Source of the DNA: Devosia sp.
GTDB taxonomy: Bacteria > Pseudomonadota > Alphaproteobacteria > Rhizobiales > Devosiaceae
Assembly: GCF_024707125.1 (NCBI RefSeq)
Contig: NZ_JANQAH010000009.1
Coordinates: 682,001-746,000 of the forward strand
DNA: 64,000 nucleotides
Direction: 5' to 3'
The notes beneath the pieces are model-generated. The model was given only the letters and a program-made list of their open reading frames with translations. It was not told the origin of the DNA and did no database searches. How positions within the stretch are numbered: the first letter of the stretch is position 1; the number at the start of each line of letters is the position of its first letter. This document shows positions 45,703 through 55,812 of this stretch, one piece after another. Both the position numbers and the translations under genes were made by a program.

Positions 45703-45752
45703 CGAGGCATTTCACCGGTCCAGTCGAACTTATCCATCAACAGGAGGCCACC

Positions 45753-47441
45753 ATGGAATGGATCAAGGAGCAGATAGGGCATTCCCCTGAGATATTGCTC
45801 TTTCTGTCGCTCGCCGTCGGGTTCTGGATCGGTCAGTTCCAGATCGGCAAATTCCAGCTCGGCGGGGTCGCCGGCTCGCTGGTGGTGGCGGTGCTGCTCA
45901 GCCTCGTCGGCGTGCCAGTGGACAATGGCGTAAAGTCCATCCTCTTCGCGCTGTTCATCTATGCCGTGGGTTTCGAAAGCGGCCCGCAATTCTTCAAATC
46001 CCTCGGCCCGCAGTCGCTGCGCGAGATCTTTCTGGCCCTGTTCATGGCGGTGGTGGGGCTGACGACAGTCATCATCATGGCCAAGCTCTTTTCGCTCGAT
46101 AAAGGCATGGCGGCGGGCCTGGCCGCGGGCGGCATGACGCAATCGGCCATTATCGGTACGGCGGGCGATGCGATTTCGCGCTTGGGTCTCGCCGCCGACG
46201 AAGCGCAGCGCCTGCAGGCCAACGTCGCCATCGGCTATGCCGTCACCTATATTTTCGGCTCACTGGGCGCCATCATCGTCTGTGTCAACATCCTGCCCCG
46301 CTTCATGGGCAAGGGCATTGCCGACGACGCCATCAAGGCCGAGGCCGAGCGCCTCAAGGGCGCCGTGGTCTTCGGGCCGGGGCAGGAGCCCGCCATGCCC
46401 GAGATCGTCGGCCGCATCTATAAGGTCGGCGCTGCCGCCGGCAAGACGGTCGCTGCCATCGAGGCTTCGGCCGGGGCCAATACGGTCACCGTCGAGCGCC
46501 TCAAGCGCAAGGATCATCCTATCGATGTCACGCCCGACACCGTGCTCCGGGAGGGTGACATTGTCCTCATCGTCGGGCGGCGTCCGGGCGTCGTGGCGCT
46601 TTCGGACACGATCGGCGCGGAGTTGCAATCCGCGCCCGGCATGGACCTCGTCATGACCACCGAAGACGTGGTGCTGCGCAATGCGGCCTATGCCAACCGG
46701 ACCCTCGGGGAGATCAAGGCGTCGACCTCGCCTCTCCTCAAGCACGGCATTTTTGTCGTCGGCATCAAGCGCGAAGGCGATAGCGTAGCCCTGGCGGACG
46801 CGACGGCCATAAAGGTCGGAGACGTCATCACCGTCTATGGTACCGACCAGGACATCAAGCGCGTCGTCACCGAGGCGGGCGTGCCGCTGCCGATCAGCAT
46901 CAAGACCGACTGGATCTTTCATGGCGCGGGTCTCGTCGTGGGCCTCCTCATCGGCCTCATCGTCATCCGCATCTCCGGCATTCCGCTGACGCTCGGGGCC
47001 GGCGGCGGCGCCCTTCTGTCGGGCCTGCTCTTCGGCTGGCTGCGCAGTCGGCACCAGACCATGGGCAATATGCCCTTGCCGGCCTCGCAACTGCTCAAGG
47101 ACCTCGGCCTTGCCGGTTTCGTGGCGGCGGTTGGCCTCCAGTCCGGCCTGCAGGCCATCCAGACCATTGCCCAGAGCGGATTGTCGCTTTTCCTGATCGG
47201 GGTCGTCGTGACGCTGGTGCCGCTGCTGCTCACCATGCTCTTCGGCCGCTATGTCTTGCGCTACGATAATGCGGCCGTCTTTGCCGGTGCGCTTTCCGGC
47301 TCGCGCAGTGCCAATCCCGCCTTTGGCGAAGTGCTCGGCAAGGCCGGCAATTCCATCCCCACCGTGCCTTTCGCCATCACCTATGCGCTGGCGAACGTCT
47401 TCCTCACTCTGCTCGGGCCGCTGATCGTCGCCTTTGCGTGA
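45753..47441 (+). CDS. Aspartate:alanine exchanger family antiporter, second copy
   Basis: A 562-residue AspT/AAE family protein with the same architecture as its neighbour. The start at 45753 (MEWIKEQIGHSPEILLF) has a good ribosome site (CAGGAGG); the longer open frame overlaps the upstream gene. The family motif FESGPQFFKSLGPQS lies near 74 and cytosolic TrkA-C-type domains cover about 200-375 (TVTVERLKRKDHPIDV, GDVITVYGTDQDIKRVV). The two copies diverge throughout, so they may form a heteromer or handle different substrates. Aspartate 4-decarboxylase starts 40 bp downstream. Confidence 0.88.
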   Translation: MEWIKEQIGHSPEILLFLSLAVGFWIGQFQIGKFQLGGVAGSLVVAVLLSLVGVPVDNGVKSILFALFIYAVGFESGPQFFKSLGPQSLREIFLALFMAVVGLTTVIIMAKLFSLDKGMAAGLAAGGMTQSAIIGTAGDAISRLGLAADEAQRLQANVAIGYAVTYIFGSLGAIIVCVNILPRFMGKGIADDAIKAEAERLKGAVVFGPGQEPAMPEIVGRIYKVGAAAGKTVAAIEASAGANTVTVERLKRKDHPIDVTPDTVLREGDIVLIVGRRPGVVALSDTIGAELQSAPGMDLVMTTEDVVLRNAAYANRTLGEIKASTSPLLKHGIFVVGIKREGDSVALADATAIKVGDVITVYGTDQDIKRVVTEAGVPLPISIKTDWIFHGAGLVVGLLIGLIVIRISGIPLTLGAGGGALLSGLLFGWLRSRHQTMGNMPLPASQLLKDLGLAGFVAAVGLQSGLQAIQTIAQSGLSLFLIGVVVTLVPLLLTMLFGRYVLRYDNAAVFAGALSGSRSANPAFGEVLGKAGNSIPTVPFAITYALANVFLTLLGPLIVAFA

Positions 47442-47468
47442 TCATGCCGGCCACTGACTAAATTATGA

Positions 47469-49076
<1,608 letters not shown>

Positions 49077-49102
49077 CGCTTCCGGCGACCATACTAACCC
49101 CG

Positions 49103-49138
49103 ACACCTGCTCTTTGCCGCAAGGCCGAGAGCAGGTGT
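49103..49138. other. Long hairpin downstream of asdA
   Basis: ACACCTGCTCT (49103-49113) and AGAGCAGGTGT (49128-49138) form a perfect 11-bp stem with a 14-nt loop, 27 bp after the stop codon. No T-run follows on the plus strand, so it may be an RNA-end-protecting or imperfect terminator structure. Confidence 0.55.
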
Positions 49139-49313
49139 AACCAAAACGGCTTCTGGTCACGCTCGATGCTACCAGTCTGCTAACCGAACACGCCCACGAT
49201 CTCCAGGTTTCGCCCTCTTCGCCTCAGGCTTGTCTTGATCTGAAATCAGACTGCTTCCGGGCGACAGCTTCGTCGTGCCGCTGGAGCGCGCCATGTCATG
49301 AGGAGAACCAGGA

Positions 49314-49973
49314 TTGTTCAGGCCCCTGTCGATTGCCGCGCTGGTTCTGGCGCTCGCCTCTCCGGTCTTGGGTGAAGAAATGACCACAACCGGGCTCCAC
49401 ACTGCGGCCGCCAGCAATGACGCCGCGGCTATCAGTTCTCTGCTTGCAGAGGGCGTTGCTATCGACGAACGCGACGCCATGGGCAGAACCGCGCTGTTGG
49501 TCGCCACCCACGCCAACAATGTCGAGGCCGCCAAGGCCCTGATCGAAGCTGGTGCTGACGTCAATGCCAAGGACGACATCAGCGACAGCCCCTACCTCTA
49601 TGCCGGCGCCCGCGGCCATCTGGAAATCCTCAAGCTGACGCTGAGCCATGGAGCGGACCTGCGCAGCACCAACCGCTATGGCGGCACCGCGCTCATCCCG
49701 GCGGCCGAACGGGGGCATGTCGAGACCGTACGCACGCTGATTGAAGCAGGGGTAGACATCGACCACGTGAATAACCTCGGCTGGACTGCACTTCTGGAGG
49801 CCGTCATCCTCGGCGACGGCGGCGAGCGCCACGTAGAGATCGTGCGGTTGCTCGTTGATGCCGGGGCCGACATCAATCTGGCCGACAGGGAAGGCGTCAC
49901 CGCGCTCGAGCACGCTCGCAACCGCGGTTATGCGGCAATCGAAGCCATTCTCCTTGCGGCGGAAGGGTCTTGA
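49314..49973 (+). CDS. Periplasmic ankyrin-repeat protein
   Basis: A 219-residue protein starting with TTG, eight bases after an AGGAG site. Residues 1-20 (MFRPLSIAALVLALASPVLG) are a signal peptide, so it should be exported. The rest is about five ankyrin repeats, for example GRTALLVATHANNVEAAKAL (about 61-80) and AERGHVETVRTLIEAGVDI (about 131-149). Ankyrin repeats bind proteins; small exported bacterial ones are sometimes linked to oxidative-stress defence, but nothing here fixes the partner. It stands alone between asdA and the tRNA gene. Confidence 0.82.
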   Translation: MFRPLSIAALVLALASPVLGEEMTTTGLHTAAASNDAAAISSLLAEGVAIDERDAMGRTALLVATHANNVEAAKALIEAGADVNAKDDISDSPYLYAGARGHLEILKLTLSHGADLRSTNRYGGTALIPAAERGHVETVRTLIEAGVDIDHVNNLGWTALLEAVILGDGGERHVEIVRLLVDAGADINLADREGVTALEHARNRGYAAIEAILLAAEGS

Positions 49974-50050
49974 AGGGCGGACAGACATGCGAATGCGTCC
50001 GCAAGATTTCCGGGTGCCCAAGTTATTGAAAGTGCTGGCTTTGGGGTAAA

Positions 50051-50140
50051 TGGCGGAGAGAGAGGGATTCGAACCCTCGAGACGGTTCCCCGCCTACACA
50101 CTTTCCAGGCGTGCGCCTTCGACCACTCGGCCATCTCTCC
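50051..50140 (-). tRNA. tRNA-Ser(GGA)
   Basis: On the minus strand the 90-nt sequence begins GGAGAGATGGCCGAGTGG, carries anticodon GGA in CGCCTGGAAAGTG, has the long class II variable arm (GGCGGGGAACCGTC), the T-loop GGTTCGAATCC, and ends TCTCTCC-G-CCA with CCA encoded. The acceptor stem GGAGAGA pairs fully with TCTCTCC and the discriminator G is right for serine. No integrase or duplicated 3' end is nearby. Confidence 0.96.
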
Positions 50141-50366
50141 GCATCGCCTTTGCAACCCTGGAACCAGGTTGTGCACGGCCTTGTTATGCCGTTGCGAGCG
50201 TGGCGCAATATACTGATGAACGTTTCGGGCGCAAGCATGAGTTTTGTCCTGTCCCGTATGTTTTTCGTGATTGGGCTGATCTCTTGTGAAACGGCCCCGG
50301 TGCGTGGCAAAAGGAAGGACGTGCAGGGGTGCAGCGGTCGGCGCCCACAAGCACAGGACGGGGTGA

Positions 50367-50690
50367 ATGCGGATAGCCTTGCGAATTGTCGGCACCTGGC
50401 TCATTGGCCTGGCGCTGGTCTTGCTTGTCATTGATGGCACGAAGTCACTGGCGGCCAATGCCGTCGTCATGACGTCATTGGGCGATATCTGGCTGCAGAT
50501 CCATGCGCAAAGCCTTGATATTGTTCGGGAGTTTTTTCATAGCCGGTTCTTTGCCAATCTGCTCGACCGGGTCTTCGACGCTGTTCTCACCTATCCCGCC
50601 TTCGCCGTGATCGGCGTGCCGGGGATCGTGCTGGCGCTTCTGGGGCGCAAGCCGCGGCGGGAGCGGTTTTTGCGGGCTGACGATATCTGA
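50367..50690 (+). CDS. Small membrane protein of unknown function
   Basis: A 107-residue protein with two hydrophobic segments (residues about 7-25 and 78-93) and a basic tail ([15 protein letters not shown]), so the C-terminus is probably cytosolic. I do not recognise a named family, although small proteins with this layout next to msrA-like genes seem plausible in Hyphomicrobiales. It lies between the tRNA gene and msrA, 52 bp upstream of the latter. The continuous, well-composed reading frame argues that it is real. Confidence 0.65.
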   Translation: MRIALRIVGTWLIGLALVLLVIDGTKSLAANAVVMTSLGDIWLQIHAQSLDIVREFFHSRFFANLLDRVFDAVLTYPAFAVIGVPGIVLALLGRKPRRERFLRADDI

Positions 50691-50742
50691 TCTAAAAATC
50701 GGGGGCGACAATCCCCATATTACGCGGCGAAAGGAGAAACTC

Positions 50743-51399
50743 ATGTTCTTCCGCACCAAGCCGACTACCATCCCCACCGAAGCCGAGGCGCTGCCCGGCC
50801 GCGACATGGAAATGCCTGTCGTATCACAACATTTTGTCAATGGCGCCGCTCTCAAGGGGCCCTATCCCGAGGGTGTCGAGACCATCTATTTCGGGCTCGG
50901 TTGCTTCTGGGGCGCTGAGCGCCTGTTCTGGAAGTTGCCCGGGGTTTTCGTGACTGCCGTGGGCTACCAGGGCGGGCACACGCCCAATGCCTCCTATGAG
51001 GAGGTCTGCTCGGGCCGTACGGGCCATACCGAGAGCGTCAAGGTGGTCTATGACCCCAAGACTATCTCATTGGAAACGCTGCTGAAAACCTTCTGGGAAG
51101 AGCACGATCCGACCCAGGGCATGCGCCAGGGCAATGATGTGGGTACCCAGTATCGCTCGGCCATCTATACGACGACGCCTGAGCAGGCTGAAACCGTGGC
51201 TGCGAGCAAGGCCATGTACGAAAAGGCCTTGCGCGAGAAGGGGTTGGGAGCAATCACCACCGAGATCGACGAGGCCGGTCCGTTCTACTATGCCGAGACC
51301 TATCACCAGCAATATCTGGCCAAGAACCCCAATGGCTATTGTGGGCTCAACGGGACGGGCGTGAGCTGCCCCATCGGGCTCGGGGTTGCCGCCGAGTAG
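50743..51399 (+). CDS. msrA: Peptide-methionine (S)-S-oxide reductase
   Basis: A 218-residue enzyme that reduces the S-epimer of methionine sulfoxide in oxidised proteins. The catalytic motif [11 protein letters not shown] lies at residues about 51-61, GYQGG at about 74, [12 protein letters not shown] at about 92 and the family stretch [13 protein letters not shown] at about 127. The C-terminal [15 protein letters not shown] has the Cys residues that recycle the active site. No signal peptide is visible. A hairpin terminator follows directly. Confidence 0.96.
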   Translation: MFFRTKPTTIPTEAEALPGRDMEMPVVSQHFVNGAALKGPYPEGVETIYFGLGCFWGAERLFWKLPGVFVTAVGYQGGHTPNASYEEVCSGRTGHTESVKVVYDPKTISLETLLKTFWEEHDPTQGMRQGNDVGTQYRSAIYTTTPEQAETVAASKAMYEKALREKGLGAITTEIDEAGPFYYAETYHQQYLAKNPNGYCGLNGTGVSCPIGLGVAAE

Positions 51400-51411
51400 T
51401 CACTTCCCTGT

Positions 51412-51439
51412 GCGGCGCGTGTCTGACGCGCCGCTTTTT
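51412..51439 (+). terminator. Rho-independent terminator after msrA
   Basis: GCGGCGCGT-GTCTG-ACGCGCCGC is a perfect 9-bp stem with a 5-nt loop followed by TTTTT, starting 13 bp after the msrA stop codon. Confidence 0.93.
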
Positions 51440-51481
51440 GTTAGCAGACTGTTAACGTTGAACCTCACCTATCCCTCCATC

Positions 51482-51850
51482 ATGCGACGCGAAGGTTTCG
51501 AAGCCTTCGTCGAGGCGCTCCCGGCGGTGACGCTGGTGCGTCAGTGGCGCGACGATTCGGTCGCAAAGGTCGGCGGCAAGATATTTGCGCTGCTCGATCG
51601 CGACCCCGGCGAGGTCTGGTGCAAGGTCTCGGACATGAGCTTCGACCTTCTTACCGAGCTGCCCGGCATTCGCCCCGCGCCCTATTTTGCGCGGGCGGGT
51701 TGGGTGGCGATTTCGGTCAACTCGCCGCTCGGGCCAGAGGACGTGGAAGCCTATGTGGTCGAGGCCCATCGGCTGGTTGCGACGAAACTGAGCAAGAAGC
51801 TCCGACAGCAATTGGGACTCGACGTTTCTCCCCGGCAGGCGCCAATTTAG
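51482..51850 (+). CDS. MmcQ/YjbR family protein
   Basis: A 122-residue protein of the MmcQ/YjbR group, whose fold (CyaY-like) is known but whose role is not settled; some are annotated DNA-binding. Seen are ALPAVTLVRQWRDDSVAKVGGKIFALL (in full residues about 10-36), WCKVSDMSFDLLTELPGI and the near-terminal GWVAISVNSPLGPEDVEAYVVEAHRLV, the usual order. The ATG at 51482 lacks a clear ribosome site; a TTG at 51458 in the same frame is an alternative. A weak CtrA-like box (TTAG-N7-TTAA, 51441-51455) lies just upstream. Confidence 0.82.
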   Translation: MRREGFEAFVEALPAVTLVRQWRDDSVAKVGGKIFALLDRDPGEVWCKVSDMSFDLLTELPGIRPAPYFARAGWVAISVNSPLGPEDVEAYVVEAHRLVATKLSKKLRQQLGLDVSPRQAPI

Positions 51851-51875
51851 GTTGGGCTTGGGAGGGGAGGAGAAA

Positions 51876-52250
51876 ATGGCCGATGAAGGACTATTGCAGG
51901 CGGTAGGGCAGGTCTCGCGTCAGGTGCTCGATATCGAGGCGTCTACGGCCTGGTATCGCGACGTCTTGGGTCTGACGCATCTTTATCAGTTCGGTGCCTT
52001 GAGCTTTTTCGATTGCGGTGGGCTGCGGCTCTATCTGCAGGAGAGCACCGAGGCGGGGCCGGAATCGGTGCTGTATTTTCGCGTTGCCGATATCGACGCG
52101 GCCCATGAGGCGCTCGCGGCGCGTGGGGTCGAGTTCATGCAGACGCCTCATCTCATCCATCGACATGAAGATGGGATGGAAGAGTGGATGGGTTTTTTTG
52201 GCGATCTCGAAGGCAGGCCGCTGGCGCTGATGGCGCAGAAGCGGGGCTAA
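51876..52250 (+). CDS. VOC superfamily (glyoxalase/bleomycin-resistance-like) protein
   Basis: A 124-residue vicinal-oxygen-chelate protein; the ATG at 51876 has a strong purine-rich ribosome site (GGAGGGGAGGAG). The fold is shown by VSRQVLDIEASTAWYRDVLGLT (in full residues about 11-32), LRLYLQES (about 53) and WMGFFGDLEGRPLALM (about 105-120), whose Glu is in the usual metal-ligand position. Substrates vary widely across the family, so no specific activity is assigned. It ends at a palindromic repeat and a terminator. Confidence 0.85.
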   Translation: MADEGLLQAVGQVSRQVLDIEASTAWYRDVLGLTHLYQFGALSFFDCGGLRLYLQESTEAGPESVLYFRVADIDAAHEALAARGVEFMQTPHLIHRHEDGMEEWMGFFGDLEGRPLALMAQKRG

Positions 52251-52272
52251 GTCCGACCGCAAGACAGAGAAC

Positions 52273-52299
52273 GGAGATTCCCGCTTTCGCGGGAATGAC
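52273..52299. repeat. REP-like palindrome, family A, single copy
   Basis: GGAGATTCCCGCTTTCGCGG followed by GAATGAC matches the family A unit at 1155-1181. It lies 14 bp before a bidirectional-looking terminator. Confidence 0.75.
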
Positions 52300-52312
52300 A
52301 CCGTGAAAATGA

Positions 52313-52346
52313 GAAAGCCCCGATCCACGTCGGGGCTTTCTTTTTC
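52313..52346 (+). terminator. Rho-independent terminator between convergent VOC and Gfo/Idh/MocA genes
   Basis: GAAAGCCCCGA-TCCACG-TCGGGGCTTTC is an 11-bp stem followed by TTTTTC on the plus strand; the minus-strand side is preceded by few T residues, so it is stronger for the plus-strand transcript. Confidence 0.92.
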
Positions 52347-52363
52347 ATTCCTAAAGCGAAATC

Positions 52364-53464
52364 TCAGCGCCCGAGCCTGCCGTCGACAAGGGAAGTGCCG
52401 AGCGGGGCAGGGCGGGTGACGGGGGTGGTGATTTCGACGGCCTGGCCGCTACGCGCGGACGTTTCAAACGCTTCCATGACTTCGAGGACGTGGAGCGCCA
52501 GGTCGCCATTGCAGCGATGAGGGCGGTTTTCGACGATGGCATGGGCCATGTCGGCAAGGCCGATCGAGCGATAATTGCCGTCGGCATAGGGCTGGTCGGT
52601 GTCCACATTGGTCCACTCGCCGCCCTTTTTGAAGAGCTCGACCTGACCGCCAAAGTTGTTGGGATCGGGAACGATCAGCGTGGCGTCGGTGCCATAGATT
52701 TCGAGCGGCACATGCTTGTGACCGGCAACGTCAAAACTCATGGAAACCTGCACCACGGCGCCATTGGCAAAGACCAGGGTGCCCGAGACGTGGGTTGCGA
52801 CGTGAACCGGGATCACCTCGCCATTGCGCTCCTTGGCAGTGATGGTGCGCGTATCGCGCAGCATGGTACCGAAGCCGGAAACTTTTGCGACCGGACCGAG
52901 CAGATTGACGAGGTCGGTGATGTAATAGGGGCCCATGTCGAGCATGGGGCCGCCGCCGGCTTCATAGTAAAAGGCCGGATTGGGGTGCCAGCGCTCGTGG
53001 CCGGGGCACATGAAATAGGCGGTGCCGCCGACGGCCTGGCCCAGCTGGCCTTCATCGACAATGCGGCGGGCGGTCTGGTGCGAACCGCCAAGGAAAGTGT
53101 CGGGCGCTGAACCAACGCGCAGGTTTTTGGCGCGGGCCGCCTCGACCAGCTTCTTGCCTTCGGCAAAGACGACGCCGAGCGGCTTTTCCGAATAGACGTG
53201 CTTGCCGTCGGCAATGGCGCGCAGGCCCACTTCGACATGAGCCTTTGGAATGGTGAGGTTGAGGATGATCTCGATTTCAGGATCGGCAAAGATCTCGTCC
53301 ATGCTGACCGCCTTGACGCCGAACTCGGCGGCGCGCGCCGCAGCGGCGGCCGGATTGAGATCGGCCACGGCCTTGATGTCGAGAACCGGAAAACTCTGCG
53401 CGGCCTTCAGATAGGCGGCCGAAATATTGCCCAAACCAACGATACCGATGCCGACCTTGCGCAT
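52364..53464 (-). CDS. Gfo/Idh/MocA family NAD(P)-dependent oxidoreductase
   Basis: A 366-residue sugar- or inositol-type dehydrogenase. The Rossmann motif IGIVGLGNISAAYL (residues about 6-19), the EKP motif in HVYSEKPLGVV (about 92-102) and the C-terminal alpha/beta domain with GGGPMLDMGPYYITDLVNLLG (in full about 170-190) are typical; the substrate-contacting DMGPYY replaces the common DxGxH. The substrate is unknown. It is divergent from a LacI regulator across a 340-bp gap and is probably controlled by it. Confidence 0.88.
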   Translation of the reverse strand: MRKVGIGIVGLGNISAAYLKAAQSFPVLDIKAVADLNPAAAAARAAEFGVKAVSMDEIFADPEIEIILNLTIPKAHVEVGLRAIADGKHVYSEKPLGVVFAEGKKLVEAARAKNLRVGSAPDTFLGGSHQTARRIVDEGQLGQAVGGTAYFMCPGHERWHPNPAFYYEAGGGPMLDMGPYYITDLVNLLGPVAKVSGFGTMLRDTRTITAKERNGEVIPVHVATHVSGTLVFANGAVVQVSMSFDVAGHKHVPLEIYGTDATLIVPDPNNFGGQVELFKKGGEWTNVDTDQPYADGNYRSIGLADMAHAIVENRPHRCNGDLALHVLEVMEAFETSARSGQAVEITTPVTRPAPLGTSLVDGRLGR

Positions 53465-53804
53465 CTTCTGTCTCCTCCTGCCGCGGGAAAGTCATCGCCG
53501 CCAAAATGCCTCGCTGCCTTGTATGGCAGCGTCCTCACCTCGCTTCTGACATGTCAACTTGGGCCAAGACAACGGCTAAGAGCTGTTGCCGCAAATATTG
53601 TCGGCGGCATATTGACATACGTACCTCAGGAGGATTTTACTGCGCAAAGGTGGCCGAATTGGCAGCCGCCCAAGCGTTGAGCACATCCCACGGGCGTCGA
53701 GCCTGTTGGGACTTTTGTGCTTTATCTTGATCTCTTGCCTTCAATCTGATGTTGTTTTCCCTTCACAACGTCGTCCGCCCAAGGACGGATGAGGGGATAT
53801 TTCC
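53465..53804. promoter_or_regulatory. Divergent control region between the oxidoreductase and lacI-family genes
   Basis: This 340-bp gap has no gene. It contains a perfect 10-bp palindrome TGACATGTCA (53547-53556) and a -35-like TTGACA (53612-53617). The composition drops in GC in the middle, as expected for promoters. No exact repeat of the palindrome was found nearby. Confidence 0.4.
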
Positions 53805-54863
53805 GTGTCGCAAGACGATTTGCCGTCCGCCGGGCGCAGCAAGCGCGGCGTGAAGCCTTCCGGCAAGCCGACGCTCAAGACCATTGCCCAGATGACGGGC
53901 CTTGCCGTGACCACCATTTCCCGGGCGCTCAACAATGCGCCGGAACTGGCTCAGGAAACGCGCGACCGCGTGCAGCGCATCGCCGCCGAAATCGGCTATC
54001 TGCCCGATCGCGCGGCTCTGCGCCTCAAAACCGGACGCACCAATGTCATCGCGCTGGTGCTTGAACCCGATGAGCAGATCTATGGCTTTGGCACCTCGCT
54101 CGTGACCGGGATCACCGAATCGCTGCGCGACACGTCCTATCACCTCGTCATCACCCCGCTGTTCCGCAATGTGCAGCCGATCGAGCCGATCCGGCACATC
54201 GTGCGCAACCGCATGGCCGACGGGGTGATCTTCTCGAAAGCCGAGACATTCGACGAGCGCATCCGCTTCCTCGTCGACAATGATTTCCCCTTTGTCAGCC
54301 ACGGCCGCAGCCAGTGGCCCGAGGCCCATCCCTATGTCGATTTCGACAATGAGGATTTTGCCTATCATGCAACGCTGCGCCTCGCCGCGCATGGTTGCAA
54401 GAAAGTGTCCATCGTGCTGCCTGACAGCGCGCTGACCTATACGGAACATCTCAAGTCCGGCATCGAGCGTGGGGCGCGCGAGACCGGTATCGCCTATGAA
54501 TTTGCCGCCGACGTGAACCTCAACAGTGCCACCGATGCCATCCGCAACTATGTGATCAAGCGCTCCAAGCGCCCGGATGGTCCGGACGGCTATATCGGCG
54601 CCTCCGAGATTTCGGCCCTGGCCATTCTGGGCGGCCTGGCCGATAGCGGCCATGTGGTGGGCAAGACCGCTCATGTGGTGACCAAGCAGGCATCCTCCAT
54701 GTTCATGCAGTTCCAGCCGGCCGCCGAAACCGTGGGCGAGGACTTTGTCGAAGCGGGGCGTCAGCTCGGGCAGATATTGCTGCGCCGTATTTCCGGCGAG
54801 ACCGAGGGGCTTTCCTATCTGGCAAAGCCCAGCCTCCACTGGACCGAACGCGCTGCGTCCTGA
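53805..54863 (+). CDS. LacI family transcriptional regulator
   Basis: A 352-residue regulator starting with GTG preceded by GAGGGGAT. A 22-residue basic extension comes before the helix-turn-helix LKTIAQMTGLAVTTISRALN (about 24-43); the hinge is DRAALRLKTGRTN (about 68-80) and the effector domain follows from VIALVLEPDEQ. It diverges from the Gfo/Idh/MocA dehydrogenase, its likely target. The ligand is unknown, probably a sugar or polyol handled by that enzyme. Confidence 0.92.
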   Translation: MSQDDLPSAGRSKRGVKPSGKPTLKTIAQMTGLAVTTISRALNNAPELAQETRDRVQRIAAEIGYLPDRAALRLKTGRTNVIALVLEPDEQIYGFGTSLVTGITESLRDTSYHLVITPLFRNVQPIEPIRHIVRNRMADGVIFSKAETFDERIRFLVDNDFPFVSHGRSQWPEAHPYVDFDNEDFAYHATLRLAAHGCKKVSIVLPDSALTYTEHLKSGIERGARETGIAYEFAADVNLNSATDAIRNYVIKRSKRPDGPDGYIGASEISALAILGGLADSGHVVGKTAHVVTKQASSMFMQFQPAAETVGEDFVEAGRQLGQILLRRISGETEGLSYLAKPSLHWTERAAS

Positions 54864-55481
54864 TCCCGCTGGATTTCCATGGCTGGGCAATGCGGCGGCG
54901 TGGTCCGCCGCGCAAATGTCTGATGACATGAGAAAATAGTCGCATTTCGCATTTTCGCGAACTGGCGCTCAGCACGTGCGCGATTTGACCTTGCCGCAAT
55001 CAGGGCAAAATAAAGGCAGGGCGCGCCCGGCCCTGGTGCCCTGCCGCACTGCATAAAATTGCATCAATTTTGGCGTTTCCGGCCCGCTGGCAAGTAGCGG
55101 GACCAATGAATCAATCAATATTGCCCGGCGGAGGACTCTGAATCGTTCAAGAGTCTATTTGCCACGATTCCCCGCCGCTACGGTTGGACTCAGAATCGTG
55201 GTGCGGGATACTCTTGCAAAGAGTCTGTATTTATTCGCGAGTTATACTAACGGATGGCAAGCTAGACTAGTAAAAAACTTCTACCTGTAACCAATGATTA
55301 AGCCATTTAAGGAATGATCATAACCAGGCCGGATGGGAATACGGCTGCAAACATCGTCCATTGACTATCCAGACGGGTTCGCACGCCGCCTGAATACTTT
55401 GAACCGTTCATCGGTTGTTAACTAACCCACGCCTGAGAGCATTATGACATCGCTGATATTTTTTCCGACCAGGTCGCTGCC
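54864..55481. other. 618-bp intergenic region before the chemotaxis operon
   Basis: No gene is supported here. The first 220 bp look like ordinary spacer. The middle holds the GANTC-rich element described separately (55108-55225). From about 55226 to 55480 the sequence is AT-richer than the surroundings (for example TTATACTAAC, CTAGTAAAAAACTT) and probably contains the promoter of the STAS-cheY-cheA operon. No terminator with a T-run was found after the lacI-family gene. Confidence 0.6.
55108..55225. promoter_or_regulatory. GANTC cluster with nested inverted repeats
   Basis: Eight GANTC sites, the CcrM methylation target of alphaproteobacteria, lie at 55108, 55134, 55140, 55151, 55166, 55187, 55193 and 55221; about one would be expected in 250 bp by chance. 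They fall in structured sequence: GACTCT/AGAGTC arms (55134-55139 and 55150-55155), CCACGATTC/GAATCGTGG (55162-55170 and 55193-55201), ACTCTT-GCA-AAGAGT (55210-55224), and a direct repeat GGACTC(T/A)GAATCGT (55133, 55186). It may be a methylation-sensitive control element. Confidence 0.6.
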
Positions 55482-55793
55482 ATGACCGGGAGCAGCACTT
55501 TCACGCTCGTTTTGACCGGAGACGTTTCGGTCAAGTCCGCTCAGGACATGCTTGGCCGCCTCAAGGAGGCGGTTGCCGAACATGCCGCGGTTGCGCTCGA
55601 CACCAGGGACATTGCCCAGGCCGACGTGACCACCGTCCAGACACTTCTGGCGGCGCGCGCCAAGGCCGAGGCCCTGGGCAAATCACTGACATTGAAGGGG
55701 CCGCCGGGCCCGAAATTGCAAGCTGTGCTTGAAGGCGCGGGGTTCCTCAACCCGGCCCAGCCGACGGCCCGCTTCTGGACAGAACACATTTAA
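55482..55793 (+). CDS. STAS domain protein of the chemotaxis operon
   Basis: A 103-residue single STAS (anti-anti-sigma-like) domain: FTLVLTGDVSVKSAQDMLGRL (in full about 6-26), ALDTRDIAQADVTTVQTLLAA (about 38-58) and LKGPPGPKLQAVLEGAG near the end. The usual phosphorylatable Ser is replaced in the ADVTTV segment, where Thr residues could serve instead. Such a gene heads several alphaproteobacterial che operons just before cheY; in Sinorhizobium the corresponding position holds cheS, a CheA-binding phosphate-sink helper. Equivalence to CheS is only suggested by position. Confidence 0.78.
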   Translation: MTGSSTFTLVLTGDVSVKSAQDMLGRLKEAVAEHAAVALDTRDIAQADVTTVQTLLAARAKAEALGKSLTLKGPPGPKLQAVLEGAGFLNPAQPTARFWTEHI

Positions 55794-55812
55794 CGCCACG
55801 GGACGCGACGGC

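Noticed and set aside
50051..50140. tRNA-Ser as an integration site for a mobile island
   Set aside because: No integrase, no direct repeat of the tRNA 3' end and no composition change on either side.
51441..51455. TTAGCAGACTGTTAA as a CtrA box before the YjbR-like gene
   Set aside because: Seven of eight positions match but it stands alone and partly follows a terminator; single near-matches are expected by chance.
55298..55310. TTAAGCCATTTAA as a CtrA box before the che operon
   Set aside because: The half-sites are separated by five bases rather than seven.
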